A stretch of 64,000 nucleotides of DNA from Cytobacillus oceanisediminis (GTDB lineage Bacteria; Bacillota; Bacilli; Bacillales; Cytobacillaceae), in contig NZ_VLKI01000002.1 of the NCBI RefSeq assembly GCF_007830235.1, positions 1 through 64,000 of the forward strand, in the 5' to 3' direction. A program made the translations under genes and the position numbers. The notes below the pieces were generated by a model. That model made no database searches. It was not told the DNA's origin and saw only the letters and a program-made list of their open reading frames with translations. This document shows positions 60,768 through 64,000 of the stretch, in pieces (position 1 is the stretch's first letter; every line of letters starts with the position of its first letter).

Positions 60768-62015
60768 ATGGTGAAACATCAGGTAACGAATATCAAGCTG
60801 GATCGCTTAATGAAGACGATCCAGCAAAGTGCGGAAATTGGCACGCTGCCAAATGGCGGCATTTGCCGGCTTTCCCTGACCGATGAGGACCAGAAAATGA
60901 GAAGCCTTTTCCTGCAGTGGATGAAAGATTGCGGATTGGAAACGAGGGTTGATGACTTTGGCAATATGTATGGAAGGCGGAAAGGCAGAAACAATGAGCG
61001 GGCTCCCGTTTTAGCGGGCTCCCACCTGGATACACAGCCAAAAGGCGGAAAGTATGATGGGGTGCTCGGTGTGCTTGGGGCGCTGGAGGTGATCCGGACC
61101 TTAAATGATCTTGGTATTGAAACGGAGAGACCGATTGAAATTGTTAATTTTACAAATGAAGAAGGGGCCAGATTTCAGCCGGCTATGCTGGGGTCAGGCG
61201 CCATGGCAGAGATTTTTAACAAACAAACGATCCTGAATATGAAAGATCAAAAGGGCTTCATATTTGGAGAAGAGCTGGAGCGGATCGGCTACAAAGGCTT
61301 AAAGGAAAACCGCCAACAGGACCCTTTCTGTTTCGTTGAACTGCATATTGAACAGGGCCCTGTCTTGGAGGATCGGGAAAAATCGATTGGAGTTGTCACG
61401 GGGATTCAGGGGATGAGCTGGCTGGAGGCAGCCATCACGGGGAGGACGTCGCATACGGGGACAACTCCGATGAACCGCAGAAAGGATGCTGTTCTGCTTG
61501 CCTCCAAGCTTATTGCGAAAATCTATGCGCTGGCAGAGGAGATTCCAGACCTGCTCGTTGCGGTTGGCCGAATCCAGGCATTTCCGAATGTGATCAATAC
61601 AGTGGCAGATCAGGTGGTCTTCTCGATTGATATTCGCCATCCAGATGATCATGTTCGTGAACGCTTTGAGCAGCAGGTAAAGGAATCATTAAGCACGATG
61701 ACATTGGTGGAGGGAATGGAGCTGCAGATTAAAGATCTCGACAAAATCGATACAGACTCTTTTTCAAAAGAGATTATTGAGGTAATGGAAGACGCAGCCG
61801 AAAAACATAGCTTCTCCTATATGAGAATGCTGAGCGGGGCAGGCCATGATGCCAAGTATTTAAATCGGATAACCCCGACAGCTATGCTGTTTATACCAAG
61901 CATAAACGGGCTCAGCCATTGTGAAGAAGAGTTTAGTACACCAGAGGATATTGAAAAGGGAGTACAGGTTTTATTTGATACAGTTTTGACTTTGGCAAAT
62001 AAAGAAACCCTTTAA
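60768..62015 (+). CDS. Zn-dependent N-carbamoyl amino acid hydrolase / allantoate amidohydrolase family
   Basis: 415 aa, ATG 60768 with GGGAG upstream. Features: GSHLDTQPKGGKYDGVLGVL, NEEGARFQPAMLGSGAM, ELHIEQGPVLEDR, GRTSHTGTTPMNRRKDA and SGAGHDAKYLN. Paralogue of the protein at 36554. First gene of the sigma-54-driven unit; acts on an N-carbamoyl amino acid or a ureido compound. Confidence 0.88.
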   Translation: MVKHQVTNIKLDRLMKTIQQSAEIGTLPNGGICRLSLTDEDQKMRSLFLQWMKDCGLETRVDDFGNMYGRRKGRNNERAPVLAGSHLDTQPKGGKYDGVLGVLGALEVIRTLNDLGIETERPIEIVNFTNEEGARFQPAMLGSGAMAEIFNKQTILNMKDQKGFIFGEELERIGYKGLKENRQQDPFCFVELHIEQGPVLEDREKSIGVVTGIQGMSWLEAAITGRTSHTGTTPMNRRKDAVLLASKLIAKIYALAEEIPDLLVAVGRIQAFPNVINTVADQVVFSIDIRHPDDHVRERFEQQVKESLSTMTLVEGMELQIKDLDKIDTDSFSKEIIEVMEDAAEKHSFSYMRMLSGAGHDAKYLNRITPTAMLFIPSINGLSHCEEEFSTPEDIEKGVQVLFDTVLTLANKETL

Positions 62016-62027
62016 GGAGTGTTATAA

Positions 62028-63314
62028 ATGGAAAAAGTGCAAAAGGACGTCATCGAGAAAGTCTTTGAACAGGTGGATGCTTTATGGGAAGAGGAAATTT
62101 CCTACCTTCAAAAGCTTGGGCGGTATCCGTCCACACTGGGGAATGAAGCGGCCATTCAGGAGTTTTTGGCCGGCTCCCTTGAAAAGGATTTGAACTTGAA
62201 GGTGGAAAAAATAATCCCCGATCCGGAGAAGCTGGGTGCTCATCCCGGATATTCCAAGGCGGAGTGGTCTTATGACAACCGTCCTGTTGTGGTTGGAAAA
62301 TATGAGGCAAAGGGAGATAAAAAGGGGAAGAGCATTATTTTTCAAGGGCATATCGATGTGGTCAGCCCGGAGCCGGTATCCAAATGGAGCTTTGATCCAT
62401 GGGGCTCTGAGATTGTCGGCAATAAAATGTATGGCCGCGGCATTGCCGATATGAAGTCCGGGGTTACGGCGATGATTTATGCATTAAAGGCTGTTCAACA
62501 GGCAGGAGTGGAGCTTGCCAATGATGTGACGATCAAGACGGTCACGGAAGAAGAGTGCACAGGCAACGGGGCACTGGCTGCCATCGAAGCTGGATACCGG
62601 GCAGATGCAGCCCTCATTCCGGAGCCGCTTGGACAGCAGGCCTTAGTGGGACAGGTTGGTGTCATTTGGATCCGCATAAAGGTGGCAGGCCTAGGGGCGC
62701 ATACAGAAAGAGCGGACAAAGCGGTCAATGCCATTGTAAAAGCTTATAAAATGGTAGAAGCCCTTCAAGAATACGAGAAAGAGATTAATAGCCGGTCTAA
62801 GCATAAAGTGTTCGGTGACCATCCGCATCCGCAAAATATTAATATCGGGAAAATCCATTCAGGCGATTGGCCTTCCACAGTTCCATCCGAATGTACGGTT
62901 GAAGCGAGGGTTGGTTTTAACCCGGGAGTGGATCCGGCAGATGTGAAGAAGGAGTTACAGGCATTTTTGCTGGAGGCGGCCAGGAAGGACGAGTGGCTCA
63001 AGGTGAATCCGCCGGAAATCAGCTTTTACGGCTTCCATGCGGAAGGCTTTACCCTTGATCCGGATCAGGAGTTTATCCATACATTGGAGGAAGCGCATCG
63101 GATTATTGAGAACAGTGATTTAGGGTATGGCGCTTTTACAGGTACGACAGACGCTAGATTTTATAACCTCTATTACAATATTCCTTCCACATGCTACGGG
63201 CCAACAGGTGCCAACCTGCATGCCCCTGATGAATGGGTGGATTTGGATAGTGTTAAACGAGTCACGAAAACGTATGCGGCATTTCTGTTGAAGTGGTGTC
63301 AGTATAACGAGTAG
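62028..63314 (+). CDS. ArgE/DapE-type M20 deacylase
   Basis: 428 aa, RBS AAGGAG, ATG 62028, 12 nt after the previous gene. Metal ligands: QGHIDVVSPEP (His, Asp), GRGIADMKSGVTAM (Asp), TEEECTGNGALAAI (Glu pair), and the C-terminal TGANLHAPDEWV (His). Annotated in this family as acetylornithine deacetylase or peptidase V-like. Together with the carbamoylase it could hydrolyse a linked N-acyl/N-carbamoyl compound. Confidence 0.87.
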   Translation: MEKVQKDVIEKVFEQVDALWEEEISYLQKLGRYPSTLGNEAAIQEFLAGSLEKDLNLKVEKIIPDPEKLGAHPGYSKAEWSYDNRPVVVGKYEAKGDKKGKSIIFQGHIDVVSPEPVSKWSFDPWGSEIVGNKMYGRGIADMKSGVTAMIYALKAVQQAGVELANDVTIKTVTEEECTGNGALAAIEAGYRADAALIPEPLGQQALVGQVGVIWIRIKVAGLGAHTERADKAVNAIVKAYKMVEALQEYEKEINSRSKHKVFGDHPHPQNINIGKIHSGDWPSTVPSECTVEARVGFNPGVDPADVKKELQAFLLEAARKDEWLKVNPPEISFYGFHAEGFTLDPDQEFIHTLEEAHRIIENSDLGYGAFTGTTDARFYNLYYNIPSTCYGPTGANLHAPDEWVDLDSVKRVTKTYAAFLLKWCQYNE

Positions 63315-63325
63315 GTTGTTTTCGT

Positions 63326-63590
63326 AAAGTTTGTTGTTTTTTATTAACTTAGTTTAATTTACTGAGTTGATTGGAGCGGAGGGCGCTTGATCCTCGAAAA
63401 TGCTCACGCATTTCCTTCGTGCGGTGTTTACTCGGGGAAGTTTATTCAATGTCCTGCGGGAGGAAAGGAGCGGGAGACCCCACAGGCGAAGCCGAGGAGG
63501 CTCCCGTTCCTCCCCGCGGGTTCGCTGAGTGCCCGCAGTGGAAATCAACGGGTTGAATTCATAAGCAAGAACAACAATCTATGAGAAAAG
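63326..63590. repeat. Intergenic repeat, copy 4 (TTGTTGTT subfamily)
   Basis: Has the same TGAGTTGATTGGAGCGGAGG, GGGAGACCCCACAGGCGAAG and GGAAATCAACGGG blocks as 33371-33580, plus an insert with CCTCGAAAATGCTCACGCA and TTTCCTTCGTGCGGTGTTTA that is shared with copy 1 at 28935-28990. It ends AACAACAATCTATGAGAAAAG-like sequence. Confidence 0.8.
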
Positions 63591-63657
63591 ATTCAACGAG
63601 TAAAAAATAGAGCGGAAGGGGCATCTGCCCTTTTCTGCTACCAAAATGGGGGTTGAA

Positions 63658-63834
63658 ATGATGAATCCAGGATTATGGCTATTATTCGGAAACGCCATTG
63701 CCACAACGATCATATCAGCGGGAATTGTCATGTGGATTTTAAAGAAAGAGTACTTGCCAACCATTAAAAAGCTGGAAGAAGAGAAAGACAGTCCGGCAAA
63801 TCCCATTCATGATGGCATAACAAAGGAGGTTTAG
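63658..63834 (+). CDS. Small membrane protein preceding the symporter
   Basis: 58 aa beginning MMNPGLWLLFGNAIATTIIS, one N-terminal membrane helix, then a basic/acidic tail (LKKEYLPTIKKLEEEKDSPA). ATG 63658 with GGGGG 6 nt upstream. Its stop overlaps the spacer of the symporter gene by one nt (TAG-GATG). Probably an accessory subunit of the transporter, as small proteins are often coupled to SSS genes. Confidence 0.7.
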   Translation: MMNPGLWLLFGNAIATTIISAGIVMWILKKEYLPTIKKLEEEKDSPANPIHDGITKEV

Positions 63835-63835
63835 G

Positions 63836-64000
63836 ATGGAGAAAATCATATTTTTTGTTGTCGTCGCCGTTTATGTTATTGCTGGAATCATCGTAACGAG
63901 ATTTGTAAAAAGCAAAGATGATTTCTATGTCATGGGGGAAAAGGGTTCTACGGTCTTAATCGTTGGTACACTGGCAGCTACGTATTTAAGTGCGGTCACA
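63836..64000 (+). CDS. Sodium:solute symporter family transporter (N-terminal part)
   Basis: 55 codons, cut by the window edge. MEKIIFFVVVAVYVIAGIIV and FVKSKDDFYVMGEKGSTVLI, followed by GTLAATYLSAVT, match the first two spans of SSS-family symporters. RBS AAAGGAGGT. Probably part of the sigma-54-linked uptake and hydrolysis system for the amide substrate. Confidence 0.85.
   Translation, partial: MEKIIFFVVVAVYVIAGIIVTRFVKSKDDFYVMGEKGSTVLIVGTLAATYLSAVT

Overview
The window reads as a chromosomal segment of a low-GC, Gram-positive, endospore-former-type Bacillaceae (Bacillus sensu lato). Evidence: strong AGGAGG-type ribosome binding sites, frequent TTG and GTG starts, perfect CcpA cre boxes, Bacillus-type families (YvrJ, LplBC/YtcP-type permeases, MocR/PaiB pair) and several families of short Bacillus-style intergenic repeats. 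No rRNA, tRNA, CRISPR array, prophage or replication origin was seen.

Layout. 1-2.4 kb: an IS21 istA fragment, a small membrane protein and a decayed IS1182-type element. 2.7-15.4 kb: two adjacent transcription units carrying a lipoprotein sugar-binding protein, two LplBC-type permeases, four ADP-ribosylglycohydrolase (DraG) family proteins, an AtuA/DUF1446 protein with its DUF4387 partner, a ribokinase-like kinase and a LacI regulator. Four near-identical TGTAACCGGTTACA palindromes lie at the two promoters, so this looks like one LacI-controlled regulon for import and cleavage of a ribosylated compound. 15.5-20.1 kb: IS and gene remnants, then an XRE-cupin regulator divergent from an aromatic ring-cleavage set (esterase, LigB-type dioxygenase, DoxX, tautomerase, hydratase/decarboxylase). 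20.3-30.3 kb: secreted and surface proteins (NAGPA-domain protein, lamin-tail/phospholipase D protein, two low-complexity acidic proteins), small genes, remnants and repeats.

30.6-39.1 kb: an abg-like cluster (AbgA, AbgB, AbgT transporter, second AbgA paralogue, carbamoylase-type hydrolase) ending in an unusual three-domain regulator. 40.0-41.6 kb: a Tat-exported PhoD-type phosphatase. 42.1-47.8 kb: amino-sugar use (nagB, nagA, PTS IIBC, nanE, RpiR regulator) with a cre box. 48.4-50.6 kb: a divergent MocR/PaiB pair. 50.9-58.6 kb: a complete yhf/php operon (yhfZ, Y, U, T, php, yhfS, X, W), whose physiological role I do not know to be established, with two matching operator-like sites. 59.2-64.0 kb: a sigma-54 activator divergent from a canonical -24/-12 promoter driving a carbamoylase and an ArgE/DapE-type deacylase, then a small membrane protein and a sodium:solute symporter cut by the window end.

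Most noteworthy: (i) two ~230 bp near-identical segments (48.05-48.28 and 58.92-59.15 kb), each with a perfect cre box, a TATAAT, a hairpin and a terminator, which look like a duplicated CcpA-controlled small RNA or leader; (ii) the DraG/ribokinase/ABC regulon; (iii) the yhf operon with self-consistent operators, next to a sigma-54-dependent deacylase unit. All functions are inferred from sequence reading alone.
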